This document shows, piece after piece, positions 24,133-32,442 of a stretch of 33,800 nucleotides of DNA. The DNA comes from Bryobacterales bacterium (GTDB taxonomy: Bacteria > Acidobacteriota > Terriglobia > Bryobacterales > Bryobacteraceae): positions 1 through 33,800 of the forward strand of contig DAIDHC010000235.1 in NCBI GenBank assembly GCA_027452065.1, read 5' to 3'. Every line of letters starts with the position of its first letter. Position 1 is the stretch's first letter. The notes under the pieces are model-generated. The model had not been told where the DNA came from, searched no databases, and was given only the letters and a program-made list of their open reading frames with translations. A program made the translations under genes and the position numbers.

Positions 24133-24620
24133 ACCTTGGCGATTCGTCCCTGCTTGTCCACCAGAAAACTCGTGGGCAGCGAATCGATCGCGTCCGCAAG
24201 CGAAAATGCCGCGTCCGGCATCAGGATCGGATACGGGATCCGGTGTTCAGAAGCGAACGGTTTCACCGCCGGCATGCCGCCGTCATCCATGGCAATGCCG
24301 GCAATGGCGAACGGCTTGCCCTCCAGCGTCCGCGATGTCTCGATCAGCCCTGGAATCTCCGCCCGGCAGGGAGGACACCACGTCGCCCAGAAGTTCACCA
24401 GCACAACCTGGCCCCGATGGTCGGAAAGCTTCCACGAGCCTCCGCCAAGCTCCGGAAGGGAAAAGTCCGGCATCTTTTTATCGCGCGCCGCCGCTGGACG
24501 CACGCTCGCCCCCGCTCTCCGCGCCGGCATCAATGCCCAGATCGTCCCTCCCACCACCAGCACCACGCAGGCAATCTTTAACACCGTGTCGAATCGCCCG
24601 CCGCTTTTTTCGCTGCTCAT
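24063..24620 (-). CDS. TlpA/ResA-type membrane-anchored thioredoxin-like protein
   Basis: The 185-residue protein has an N-terminal membrane anchor (VLKIACVVLVVGGTIWALM, about 13-31) and a periplasmic thioredoxin fold. The redox motif is WCPPC, with Cys82 and Cys85, after VVLVNFWAT. The cis-Pro region is SLPTSFLVDKQGRI. PDFSLPELGG opens the domain as in TlpA, ResA and AhpC/TSA relatives. It probably reduces disulfides of exported proteins such as apocytochromes. AAGGTAAGG lies just before the ATG at 24620, and the open frame upstream of that ATG runs antisense to the next gene. It is transcribed divergently from the DUF1080 gene at 24666. Confidence 0.9.
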   Translation of the reverse strand: MSSEKSGGRFDTVLKIACVVLVVGGTIWALMPARRAGASVRPAAARDKKMPDFSLPELGGGSWKLSDHRGQVVLVNFWATWCPPCRAEIPGLIETSRTLEGKPFAIAGIAMDDGGMPAVKPFASEHRIPYPILMPDAAFSLADAIDSLPTSFLVDKQGRIAKVYVGQIDEDVLMSDVRTLLRETS

Positions 24621-24651
24621 CCTTACCTTTCCGGAAGCCTTCGCCGTCCTT

Positions 24652-24659
24652 ACTATAAT
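24652..24659. promoter_or_regulatory. Overlapping divergent -10 elements
   Basis: On the plus strand TATAAT (24654-24659) lies 6 bases before the ATG at 24666, predicting a leaderless message for the DUF1080 gene. On the minus strand the overlapping TATAGT (24657 to 24652) lies 31 bases before the thioredoxin-family ATG at 24620, leaving room for its AAGGTAAGG ribosome-binding site. Only one polymerase could occupy the site at a time. No clear -35 is visible for either. Confidence 0.5.
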
Positions 24660-24665
24660 TATCCG

Positions 24666-25271
24666 ATGAAATCCCTGTTCGTATTCCTCGCCCTCGCCGC
24701 CGCACCCCTCTTCGCTCAGGAGGCCGGCTTCAAACCCATGTTGGACGGCGCCACCCTGAATGGCTGGGATGGCGATCCCCGCCTGTGGAGCGTCCACGAC
24801 GGCGTTATCACCGGTTCCACCGACCACGCCCGCATCGAGCACAACTCGTTCCTCATCTCCAAAAGAAAGTACGCCGATTTCGTCCTCCGCACCCAGGTCC
24901 GCCTGCGCAACCACAACAGCGGCATCCAGTTTCGCAGCGAGGCCTTACCCGATTGGGTGGTGCGCGGCCTGCAGGCCGACATGGCCGCCGGCAACTGGTG
25001 GGGCTCAATCTACGACGAGCGCGGTACCCGCGGAACTATAGTCAACGGCTGGAAGGGCAAGGCCGAGAAGGTCGTGCGCGATGGCGACTGGAACGATTAC
25101 GAAGTCCGCTGCGATGGCGACTTCATCCAACTGAAGGTAAACGGCATGACCACCGCAGAGTTGCGCGACCCCACCTTGCCTCGTACCGGTGTCATCGCGC
25201 TCCAGTTGCACGCCGGTCAACCCATGCAGGTTGAATTTCGCAATCTCCGTATCCAGGAACTTCATCAATGA
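24666..25271 (+). CDS. Secreted DUF1080 protein, second copy
   Basis: The 201-residue product has a signal peptide (MKSLFVFLALAAAPLFAQ) and a DUF1080 sandwich domain: FKPMLDGATLNGWDGDPRLW, then LRNHNSGIQFRSEA, NGWKGKAEKVVRDGDWNDYEV and GVIALQLHAGQPMQVEFRN. Compared with the gene at 1811-2446 it has the same core order (LFNG/LDGA, GDW-N-Y, ALQLHAG) but otherwise differs, so the two are not recent duplicates. Family members act on or bind 3-keto-glycosides or plant-type glycans. It overlaps the beta-barrel gene downstream by 4 bases (ATGA), suggesting joint expression at the envelope. Confidence 0.88.
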   Translation: MKSLFVFLALAAAPLFAQEAGFKPMLDGATLNGWDGDPRLWSVHDGVITGSTDHARIEHNSFLISKRKYADFVLRTQVRLRNHNSGIQFRSEALPDWVVRGLQADMAAGNWWGSIYDERGTRGTIVNGWKGKAEKVVRDGDWNDYEVRCDGDFIQLKVNGMTTAELRDPTLPRTGVIALQLHAGQPMQVEFRNLRIQELHQ

Positions 25272-25834
25272 CCTTTCGTCGTTTCGCAGTCTTATTCTTT
25301 TTCTCCTCGACGGCGCTGCTGGCGCAAACTTTTAGTTACGGTTTGAGAGGCGGCGTGCCGGTTACCGATGCCTTTCAAACCGTAACCAGCGGCCTCGGCA
25401 GCGTCTTTTCCAACTCCAAAGGCTATGTCTTCGGTCCCACGTTCGAGATTCGCCTTCCTTTCGGCCTCGGCGTCGAGGTCGACGCCCTGTACCGGCCGCT
25501 GAGCTATGATTTCCAGGATGTGAACTCGTCCGCCAGCCATGCGTCTTTCGCCTCATGGGAATTTCCCATCCTGGGAAAGTACCGCTTCCCATTTCCCGTC
25601 GTGAAGCCTTTCGTCGACGCCGGCCCGTCCTTCCGTGCCGTCGGCAGTGGAGGGTCGTTCCTGTCCGGCAAAGGATTCGCGCTCGGAGCGGGAGTTGAAG
25701 CCGGATTGTTCCACGTGCACCTTTCGCCCGAGCTTCGCTACACGCATTGGGGCGCCGACGGCGCCGAGCGCCCGCTTTCCATACTCCAGTCCGGCCAGAA
25801 CCAGGTGGAGTTCCTCATCGGCCTTACCTTCTAG
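25268..25834 (+). CDS. Outer-membrane beta-barrel protein
   Basis: A 188-residue protein with a signal peptide ending near LLAQTFSYG. The mature part alternates amphipathic strands with Gly/Tyr/Phe girdles (YGLRGGVPVTDAF, FEIRLPFGLGVEVDALYR, ILGKYRFPFP, FALGAGVEAGLFHVHLSPELRY) and ends in Phe (FLIGLTF), the usual outer-membrane assembly signal. It is consistent with an 8-stranded porin-like or OmpA-like barrel. The pattern PFVDAGPSFR is common in acidobacterial barrel proteins. No function beyond the fold can be assigned. The start overlaps the DUF1080 gene. Confidence 0.82.
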   Translation: MTFRRFAVLFFFSSTALLAQTFSYGLRGGVPVTDAFQTVTSGLGSVFSNSKGYVFGPTFEIRLPFGLGVEVDALYRPLSYDFQDVNSSASHASFASWEFPILGKYRFPFPVVKPFVDAGPSFRAVGSGGSFLSGKGFALGAGVEAGLFHVHLSPELRYTHWGADGAERPLSILQSGQNQVEFLIGLTF

Positions 25835-25899
25835 CCGGGCGCCGGCGCGGGCCGATCGATAGCCTCAATGCTGGCGCGCCGCCCGGCGCACTCGCTAGA

Positions 25900-26559
25900 A
25901 TGAAACGTAGCTTGTACCGTAGTTCCGATCCGCGGTTGCATCGGGGCGTGGCGAGCGGGTGCTTAAATTTGTCTACCGGCATCTTCGGGGGGACTTTCGA
26001 CCCCATCCATTCCGCGCACCTCACCGTCGCCGCCGAGGCGGCCGACACCTTCGCGCTCGATCGGGTTCTATTTATCCCGGCCGCGCACCCGCCGCATAAG
26101 GCTGATTTGGGTTGTTCCAGCTTTGAGCATCGCTTCCGAATGGTCGAGCTCGCCTGCCGCCGCGATCCCCGGTTTCACGCCTCCCGCATCGAAGAAGGCC
26201 GGGAGCCTAGTTATTCCATCGACACCATCGAGATGCTGCTTCCCCGCCATGCCGGTCTGTTTCTTATTCTCGGCGCCGACGCCTTCGCCGACATCGAGAA
26301 GTGGCACCGCTGGCGCGACATCGTCGCCCTGGTCCGCTTCATCGTCGTCACCCGCCCCGGGCACAACTACGCCACCCCGGCCGGAGCGCGCGTGCACCGT
26401 CTCGACACGCTGGCCCTGCCCGTGTCCTCTTCGGAAATCCGCCAACAGCTCTCGCGCGGCGTGATGCCTCGGGAACTGCCGCCCGAGGTGGCTGAATACG
26501 TGCAACAGCACGCTCTTTATGATTGGCCGGCGCCGGTTGTCCGCGCCCTACACCTGTGA
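25900..26559 (+). CDS. nadD: Nicotinate-nucleotide adenylyltransferase
   Basis: NadD joins nicotinate mononucleotide and ATP to deamido-NAD, a step of NAD synthesis. The nucleotide-binding start GIFGGTFDPIHSAHL (HxGH-like) and the C-terminal VSSSEIRQQLSRGVMP (SSTxxR-type) motif are present, with the FIPAAHPPHK substrate loop and EPSYSIDTIEML. From the ATG at 25900 the protein has 219 residues, but the first about 27 lack family similarity and no ribosome-binding site precedes that codon. In-frame GTG (25948) and TTG (25969) codons lie nearer the conserved start, so the true start may be one of those. The stop overlaps the next gene by GTGA. Confidence 0.92.
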   Translation: MKRSLYRSSDPRLHRGVASGCLNLSTGIFGGTFDPIHSAHLTVAAEAADTFALDRVLFIPAAHPPHKADLGCSSFEHRFRMVELACRRDPRFHASRIEEGREPSYSIDTIEMLLPRHAGLFLILGADAFADIEKWHRWRDIVALVRFIVVTRPGHNYATPAGARVHRLDTLALPVSSSEIRQQLSRGVMPRELPPEVAEYVQQHALYDWPAPVVRALHL

Positions 26560-27458
26560 GGCGCGCCGCCGTCTGGTCGCTGCTGTCCGCCATGCTTCTG
26601 GCGGCACCCGATTCCGTCACGCCGGGCCTGGGTCCGATCCGTCATGCTGATTTCTGCTCCTGCCCCATTCCGCCGGACCCCATCGTGCTCCTGGACTGGA
26701 ACATCGATCGCGGTGTGAATTTCGACGACGTGGCCACTTCCATCGAGCGCGCCCATCCCACCGTCTGCCTCTTACAGGAAGTCGATCTGCACACCAACCG
26801 TGCCTCCGGCCGCGACGTCGCCGCCGAGCTTGCCCGCCGCCTCGGTATGAACTACGTCTTCGCGCCCTCTTTCCAGGAACTCGGCCAGGGCTCCTCCGAG
26901 AAGCCTGCTTATCAGGGCCTCGCCATCCTGGCCCGTTATCCGCTCCGCGATGCCCGTGTGATCCGCTTTCAGGCCCAGTCCGGCTTCTGGCGGCCCCGCT
27001 CGTATCTTCCGGACTGGCCGTTTCTCCAGCGCCGCCTCGGCGGCCGTATCGCTCTCGTCGCCACGCTGGAAACGGGTCACCTTCCGATCACCGTTTACAA
27101 CCTCCACCTGGAGAGCCGCAGCTTCGGCCGCATTCAGGCTCACCAGCTTCGCGAAGCGGTCGACGATGCCGCCCGCCTGCCCGCTGGGAGCCCCGTCATC
27201 CTCGGCGGAGATTTCAATACGAAATATCTTCCGGGTATTTTCGAACGGCGCCTGGTGTCGGCCGGCTACCGCAACGCCATTCCCCGGAGCGGACACACGC
27301 ACAAGGTGGTCGGTCTTTTGGACTGGATCTTTGTCCGCGGTCCCCTCGATGCGCGCAGTGGCTCCGTCCTCCGCCACGCTACCGGCTCCGACCATTTCCC
27401 CGTCGCGGCAACGTTCGACTGGACACGCCCGGCGCCTTCGCCTGGGCCGCTCCGCTAA
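26556..27458 (+). CDS. Endonuclease/exonuclease/phosphatase-family protein, exported
   Basis: A 300-residue protein of the DNase I-like metal-dependent hydrolase fold. The active-site elements are LDWNID, LLQEVD (Glu), VYNLHLES, GGDFNTKY (Asp, Asn) and the closing SDHFPV (Asp-His). A hydrophobic N-terminus (AAVWSLLSAMLLAAP) suggests export. Substrates of this superfamily include nucleic acids, phosphoinositides and sphingomyelin, and nothing here fixes which applies. The GTG at 26556 overlaps the nadD stop; the extra 11 residues in the open frame upstream are antisense-like and were left out. It precedes the histidine kinase by 21 bases. Confidence 0.87.
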   Translation: MRRAAVWSLLSAMLLAAPDSVTPGLGPIRHADFCSCPIPPDPIVLLDWNIDRGVNFDDVATSIERAHPTVCLLQEVDLHTNRASGRDVAAELARRLGMNYVFAPSFQELGQGSSEKPAYQGLAILARYPLRDARVIRFQAQSGFWRPRSYLPDWPFLQRRLGGRIALVATLETGHLPITVYNLHLESRSFGRIQAHQLREAVDDAARLPAGSPVILGGDFNTKYLPGIFERRLVSAGYRNAIPRSGHTHKVVGLLDWIFVRGPLDARSGSVLRHATGSDHFPVAATFDWTRPAPSPGPLR

Positions 27459-27479
27459 ACTGGTTTCAGGAGATTCTGG

Positions 27480-28949
27480 TTGGCGCCGCGCATCTTCCTC
27501 AAGCTCATTCTCGCCCTGCTCGGTGTCCTGGGCATCACTCTCCTCGCCGTCGATTTTCTGGCCGCCCGCGGCACTCGCGCCGGCTACATCGAAGACACGC
27601 GTCAGGGCCTTGCCGAAAAGTGCCGCATGTTGGCGCTCCACTCGCCAGACGAGTTGGTCCGCAGTTGCCATCTGCTCGCCCAGGCCGCCGGAGCGCGTCT
27701 CACCGTTGTCGCCCCTGACGGCCGGGTCCTGGCTGACTCGGAAGCCGACCCCCTCCGCATGGAGAATCATCGCCTCCGCCCTGAGCTAGTTCAGGCCTGG
27801 TCTGGCGCCACCGGCTCGAGCGTCCGCCACTCGGCCACGCTGAATCGGGACCTTCTCTACGTCGCCGTCGCCGCCAACGGCAATGCCATACGCCTGGCCC
27901 GCCCGCTCGACCGCATCAACGCCAACGTGCTCTCCATCCGCCGCCGCGTCGTCGCCTCCACGGCCTTCGCCTTCCTTCCGTTTCTGGCCCTGGCAGCGCT
28001 GTTTTCGCGCTATTTTTCCCGCCGCCTCGGTGCAATTATCGAATACACGGGTAAACTCGCCGCCGGTAATTTCCACGCCCGCCTGCAAACCGAAGGCCGC
28101 GACGAACTCGGTATTCTGAGCGACCGCCTCAATGAGACCGGCGAAAAATTGGAAAAAGTCATTCTCGAACTCCAGCGAGAACAGTCGGAAATGGAAAAGC
28201 TCGAGCGCGTCCGGAAAGACTTCGTCATCAATGTCTCCCATGAGCTGCGCACGCCCCTGGCCTCCATCCAGGGCTACACGGATACTCTGCTCGATGGCGC
28301 CCTCCACGACCCCGATCACAACGTCCGCTTTCTCACCATCATCAAGCAAAACGCCGAACGCCTCGGCCGCCTCACCGCCGACCTTCTCACCCTGTCCCGC
28401 ATCGAACTGAAGACCCAGAAATTTCAGTTTGCCGGCTATTACGTCAACTCCCTTTTACGGCAAAACGTCGAGTCGATGCAGCCTCTGGCCGACAAAAAAC
28501 GCGTTTCCATCGTCATCGAGCCCGCCCCTCCCGACACGGAGGTCTTTTGCGATTCCGAGGCCGTCCACCAGATCCTCAGCAATCTCATGGACAACGCCCT
28601 GAAGTACACGCCCGAAGGGGGCAAGATCTACGTCGGCGCCGTCCTGATTGACGATCCCCGTAACGAACGGGTGGAAATCCACGTCCGCGACACCGGGATT
28701 GGAATCCCCGAACAAGAACTTCCGCGCTTGTTTGAGCGCTTTTACCGCGTCGATAAGGCCCGCTCGCGCGAGCTCGGCGGCACTGGCCTCGGCTTGGCGA
28801 TCGTCAAGCATCTGGCCCGGGCCCAAGGCGGCGAGGTCCGTGTCGAAAGTGTTTTAAATCAAGGATCTACGTTCTTTTTTACGCTGCCGGTCCACGACCT
28901 CGGTCTGCTCGAAACCGGCGCTGTTCAGTCAGAGTTAACAACACCGTAA
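27480..28949 (+). CDS. Sensor histidine kinase, PhoR-like
   Basis: This 489-residue membrane kinase starts at TTG, with AGGAG 7 bases upstream as support. Membrane segments at about 5-27 and 156-177 flank an extracytoplasmic sensor of about 128 residues. A HAMP linker follows, then HisKA with the phosphoacceptor His254 in FVINVSHELRTPLAS. The ATP-binding domain has NLMDNALKYTPEGG (N box), DTGIGIPEQ (G1), FERFYRVDKARS (F) and GTGLGLAIVKHL (G2). The order and length match PhoR-type phosphate sensors, though the sensor signal cannot be read. Its gene precedes the regulator, the reverse of the common regulator-kinase order, and is separated from it by a candidate operator. Confidence 0.93.
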   Translation: MAPRIFLKLILALLGVLGITLLAVDFLAARGTRAGYIEDTRQGLAEKCRMLALHSPDELVRSCHLLAQAAGARLTVVAPDGRVLADSEADPLRMENHRLRPELVQAWSGATGSSVRHSATLNRDLLYVAVAANGNAIRLARPLDRINANVLSIRRRVVASTAFAFLPFLALAALFSRYFSRRLGAIIEYTGKLAAGNFHARLQTEGRDELGILSDRLNETGEKLEKVILELQREQSEMEKLERVRKDFVINVSHELRTPLASIQGYTDTLLDGALHDPDHNVRFLTIIKQNAERLGRLTADLLTLSRIELKTQKFQFAGYYVNSLLRQNVESMQPLADKKRVSIVIEPAPPDTEVFCDSEAVHQILSNLMDNALKYTPEGGKIYVGAVLIDDPRNERVEIHVRDTGIGIPEQELPRLFERFYRVDKARSRELGGTGLGLAIVKHLARAQGGEVRVESVLNQGSTFFFTLPVHDLGLLETGAVQSELTTP

Positions 28950-28963
28950 TCAGTTTGTAACAG
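28934..28963 (+). promoter_or_regulatory. Candidate Pho box upstream of the response regulator
   Basis: Three TTAACA-like units are spaced 11 bases apart: TTAACA at 28935, GTAATC at 28946 and GTAACA at 28957. This periodicity is the mark of OmpR/PhoB-class regulators binding in tandem. A -10-like TACGAT (28973-28978) begins 10 bases after the array, the usual distance for a Pho box replacing the -35. The array overlaps the kinase stop codon and would allow autoregulation of the regulator at 28995. Confidence 0.5.
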
Positions 28964-28994
28964 AATTAGTTTTACGATTAGGTTCCAAGATCGA

Positions 28995-29717
28995 ATGAAA
29001 AAAATTGTACTCATCGAAGACGATTCCGATCTGTACTCCCTTCTTAAGTACAACCTTGAGAAAGAGGGTTTCGCCCTTGCCGGCGCTCAGACCGGAAAAG
29101 GGGCGATCGAGTTGTGCCGCCGCGAGCGGCCCGATCTGATCCTGCTCGACATCATGCTTCCGGATTCCGATGGCCTCGATATCTGCAAGGGCATCCGCAC
29201 GCATCCCGAGCTGGCCCACATTCCCGTGATCTTCCTCACCGCCCGTGCTTCAGAGGCCGACCGCATTGTCGGTCTCGAGCTCGGCGCCAACGACTACATC
29301 GTCAAACCATTTTTCATTCGTGAGCTCATCGCCCGCATCAAAACACAGTTCCGCGGCCAGACGGCGCCGGCCAAAATCGTCCGCTCCGGCGTCCTTGAGC
29401 TCGATCGCTCCAGTTGCCGCGTGCGGCTGAACGGCGGAGAGATCACCCTCACCGCAACCGAGTTCCGCCTGCTCGACTACCTGATGAGCCGTCCGGGCGT
29501 AGTCTTCAGCCGCGAGCAGCTTCTGGACGCCGTCTGGGGCCAGGACCGCGCCGTCACCGACCGCACAGTCGACGTCTACATCCTTCGCCTGCGTCACAAG
29601 GTAGAGACCGATCCCGCCAATCCGCAGCTCATCCGTTCGGTGCGTGGCTTCGGCTACAGCTTCAACGAAGAGAGCGCTGCCGCCGTCGAGCGCGAAAAAG
29701 CCCCCGCCACCGCCTGA
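28995..29717 (+). CDS. PhoB/OmpR-family response regulator
   Basis: A 240-residue cytoplasmic transcription factor. The receiver domain has the acidic pair Asp9 and Asp10 (VLIEDDSD), the phosphoacceptor Asp52 (LILLDIMLPDSDG), Thr82 (IFLTARA) and Lys104 (YIVKPFF). The C-terminal winged-helix domain includes GEITLTATEFRLLDYLMSRPG, the recognition region DRTVDVYILRLRHKVE and the wing VRGFGYSF, closest in style to PhoB. Phosphorylation by the upstream kinase should let it dimerise on 11-base direct repeats; one such array lies just upstream. A phosphate-starvation role is inferred from PhoB/PhoR likeness; no pst or phoU gene is in the window. Confidence 0.95.
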   Translation: MKKIVLIEDDSDLYSLLKYNLEKEGFALAGAQTGKGAIELCRRERPDLILLDIMLPDSDGLDICKGIRTHPELAHIPVIFLTARASEADRIVGLELGANDYIVKPFFIRELIARIKTQFRGQTAPAKIVRSGVLELDRSSCRVRLNGGEITLTATEFRLLDYLMSRPGVVFSREQLLDAVWGQDRAVTDRTVDVYILRLRHKVETDPANPQLIRSVRGFGYSFNEESAAAVEREKAPATA

Positions 29718-29802
29718 ACTCCCAAGTCCGGCCCCCCGCTCCCCTCAAGGCGTGGCCGCCGATGGCCTTCGCCGGGATCGCGGTATAGTGAGCGTTGCGG
29801 CC

Positions 29803-31047
29803 GTGATCTCAGTTCAAAACGTCTCCAAGTGCTACCGTCTGTATCCCCGCGCGGCCGACCGGCTTTGGGCGGCGCTCCCGTTGGGACGCCGCGCCTCCGG
29901 CGACGAATTCTGGGCGGTCCGCGACGTCAGCTTCCGGGTGGCCAAGGGCGAGGTGCTCGCTCTTCTCGGCCCCAACGGCTCGGGCAAGAGCACGCTCCTG
30001 CAAATTATCAGCGGCATTCTCCAGCCGACCACCGGGCGCGTGCTCTGCGACGGCCGCATCGCCGCGCTGCTCGAGCTCGGCGCCGGCTTCAACCCCGAGT
30101 TCACCGGCCGCGAGAACGTCTTTCTCAACGGCGAAATCATGGGCTTGTCGCCGCGCGAGGTCGAGCGGGCGTTTCCGAAAATCGAGGCTTTCGCCGAAAT
30201 CGGCCGCTTCATCGACCGGCCGGTGAAAGAGTACTCGACCGGAATGTATGTGCGTCTGGCCTTCTCCACCGCCATTCACGTCGAGCCCGAGATTCTGATC
30301 GTCGACGAAGCGCTCAGCGTCGGCGACGCGATCTTTGCCAGCCGCTGCATTCGCAAGTTTGAGGAGCTTCGCGAGAGGAAGCTTACCGTACTCCTCGTCT
30401 CCCACGATCTCGGCCTCGTCAAACGCCTGGCCGACCGGGCGGTGTTCCTGCTCAACGGCCGCGTCCAGATGGAGGGTACGGCAAACGACGCCGTGAACCG
30501 CTATGTCGGCTTCGTTCACGAGCGGCAAAAGGGAACCGGACTCGAAGCCGGCGAGCAGACCGCGGCCGCCAGTAGTTTCCGCCACGGCGACCACACCAGC
30601 TCCATTGTCGATGTGAGTACGCTCGACTCCGGCGGCCAGCCCCGCTCCGTATTCAATTGGGGCGAGGCGATCCGCGTTCGGATCCGGGCGAAGTTTCAGC
30701 AGGACAATCTGAACCCCATCGCCGGCATGCTGGTGCGCAGCCGCCTGGGAATGGACGTGTTCGGCACCAACACGCGAGTGGAGGGGATCGAGATCGGCGC
30801 CGTCCGGGCCGGCGAGGAGCTCGAGGTCGAATTCGAAATTCCCTGCCTGTTCACGCGCCAGGAGTACACGCTCACCGTCGCCACGCAGCACTGGGACGGC
30901 GCCAGCCAGGACTGGTTGGACGATGTGCTCAGCTTCCGTGTCGCGGACGCCCGCGAAGTGGCCGGCGTTGTGCGTCTGGAGCCGAAGATCCGCTTCCGGA
31001 CCCTGGCGCCCGCCGGCGGCGAGGGAAGAACGGTCCGCGTGTCATGA
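29803..31047 (+). CDS. Polysaccharide-export ABC transporter ATPase with C-terminal Wzt-like domain
   Basis: A 414-residue protein. Residues 1 to about 250 form the ABC ATPase: Walker A LLGPNGSGKST (56-63), the signature variant KEYSTGMYVRLAFS typical of Wzt/TagH-type exporters, Walker B ILIVDEALSVGD and the switch VLLVSHDLGL. The remaining about 150 residues are a Wzt-like beta-sandwich that recognises the chain end of an O-antigen or other polysaccharide (FNWGEAIRVRIRAKF, LEVEFEIPCLFTRQEYTLTVA). The partner permease (Wzm) is not adjacent. I chose the GTG at 29803, because TATAGT at 29784-29789 could be a -10; a GTG at 29788 is an alternative. The stop overlaps the symporter start in ATGA. 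Confidence 0.9.
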   Translation: MISVQNVSKCYRLYPRAADRLWAALPLGRRASGDEFWAVRDVSFRVAKGEVLALLGPNGSGKSTLLQIISGILQPTTGRVLCDGRIAALLELGAGFNPEFTGRENVFLNGEIMGLSPREVERAFPKIEAFAEIGRFIDRPVKEYSTGMYVRLAFSTAIHVEPEILIVDEALSVGDAIFASRCIRKFEELRERKLTVLLVSHDLGLVKRLADRAVFLLNGRVQMEGTANDAVNRYVGFVHERQKGTGLEAGEQTAAASSFRHGDHTSSIVDVSTLDSGGQPRSVFNWGEAIRVRIRAKFQQDNLNPIAGMLVRSRLGMDVFGTNTRVEGIEIGAVRAGEELEVEFEIPCLFTRQEYTLTVATQHWDGASQDWLDDVLSFRVADAREVAGVVRLEPKIRFRTLAPAGGEGRTVRVS

Positions 31048-32441
31048 TCTACGCCGTCGTGCTGGGCATTGTCGTAACCGTGCTCTGCCTGGTGACCGTC
31101 TTTCGTACGCTGAAGGTGAAAAACCGCGGGGACTTCCTCGTGGCCGGGCGAAAGCTGCCGTGGCCCGTGCTGGTGTTCACCCTGCTGTCGTCCTGGATCG
31201 GAGCGGGAAGTCTCTTCGCCGGCGCCGAGAACGCTTACCGCAATGGCTTCGCCGCGCTCTGGCAGCCGGCCGGCGGCTGGCTTGGCCTGGCCGTCATTTA
31301 CTTCGTCGCCGGACGGGCGCGGAGGTTTGCTCAGTACACCGTTCCCGATCTGCTCGAGGCCCGCTACAACGCCGCCGCCCGGGTCATGGCCACCATCGCC
31401 ATCGTGATCTCCTACACCATGATCACCAGCTATCAGTTCAAAGCCGGCGGCGACATCGTCCACCTCATCTTCCCCTCGGTCGATCGCATGACCGGCATGT
31501 GTGTCATCGCCGCCTTCGTCATCCTCTTCACCGCCGCCGCCGGCATGGCTTCCATCGCCTACCTCGACCTGCTGATCGGCGGTCTGGTGACCCTCATCGT
31601 GCTGGTGGCCGTGCCGATCGTGCTGCGCGGCGCCGGCGGCTGGACGGCGGTTCGGGCGGCGCTGCCGCCGCAGCACTTTCAGGTCCTTGGGAACCTGAGC
31701 CTCAATCAGGCCCTCGGCTACCTGCTGCCCACCATGCTGTTGCTTGTCGGCAACCAGGGCATGTACCAGAAGTTCTTCTCGGCCCGCTCGGAGCGGGACG
31801 CTCGCCGGGCGGTTGTCGGCTGGATCGTTGGCACCCTGCTGCTCGAGACGCTCCTGGTGACTCTGGCCGTCATCGGCAGCGCCCGCTTCCGCGTCGAGAA
31901 TCCTCGCGAGATCATTCCCTATACCGCGCGCCATGGCCTGCCGGCATGGGCCGGAGCCATCCTTCTCGGCGGCATCTTCGCCAAGGTCATTTCCACCGCG
32001 AATAACTACCTGTTCTCTCCCGCCACCAACCTCATCCACGACGTCTACGCGCGCTTTATTCACAAACAGGCCGGCGAGCGCGCCAGCCTGCTCGCATCCC
32101 GCATCATCGTCGTCCTCCTGGGCATCTTCGCCCTCTTGCAGGCAACCAGCTTCGAGTCCATCCTGTCGGCCGCCCTGTATGCCTACACGGTTTACGGCGC
32201 GGCCATCACGCCCGTTGTTATGGCCGTATTTTTCTGGAAGCGCACCACCACACCGGCGGCGATCAGCTCCATCGTGCTGGGAACCGTTGTTACCGTTGTC
32301 TGGCGCTTGATGGGATATGATCTTGACTACGCCGTGTATCCGGCGCTGGCGGCGTCCGTCGTCAGCCTCATCGTCGTGAGCCTGTTAACGCCGGCTCCGG
32401 AGGAAGCCAAATGGAAGCCATTTTTCGAAGCGGAGAACTGA
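31044..32441 (+). CDS. Sodium:solute symporter-family membrane protein
   Basis: The 465-residue protein has about 12-13 hydrophobic segments. SSS-family features are the opening YAVVLGIVVTVLCLVTV helix, KNRGDFLVAGRKLPWPVL, LLSSWIGAGSLFAGAENAY (sodium-binding region of TM1) and YTVPDLLEARY. The cotransported solute is unknown, though urea, proline, solute-carboxylate and sugar carriers are all in the family. It starts inside the Wzt-like gene's stop (ATGA), so it is co-translated with it, and the M24 peptidase follows one base after its stop. Peptide or amino-acid uptake would suit the latter, but this is only suggestive. Confidence 0.93.
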   Translation: MIYAVVLGIVVTVLCLVTVFRTLKVKNRGDFLVAGRKLPWPVLVFTLLSSWIGAGSLFAGAENAYRNGFAALWQPAGGWLGLAVIYFVAGRARRFAQYTVPDLLEARYNAAARVMATIAIVISYTMITSYQFKAGGDIVHLIFPSVDRMTGMCVIAAFVILFTAAAGMASIAYLDLLIGGLVTLIVLVAVPIVLRGAGGWTAVRAALPPQHFQVLGNLSLNQALGYLLPTMLLLVGNQGMYQKFFSARSERDARRAVVGWIVGTLLLETLLVTLAVIGSARFRVENPREIIPYTARHGLPAWAGAILLGGIFAKVISTANNYLFSPATNLIHDVYARFIHKQAGERASLLASRIIVVLLGIFALLQATSFESILSAALYAYTVYGAAITPVVMAVFFWKRTTTPAAISSIVLGTVVTVVWRLMGYDLDYAVYPALAASVVSLIVVSLLTPAPEEAKWKPFFEAEN

Positions 32442-32442
32442 A

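Noticed and set aside
29644-29802. Extension of the Wzt-like frame back into the response-regulator gene
   Set aside because: The added Pro/Ser-rich residues are the regulator's end read in another frame and lack ABC similarity.
30696-32063. A 455-codon leftward open frame opposite the Wzt-like and symporter genes
   Set aside because: It is rich in Asp, Gly, His, Gln and Glu, as high-GC antisense frames are, has no recognisable domain, and is covered by two well-supported genes.
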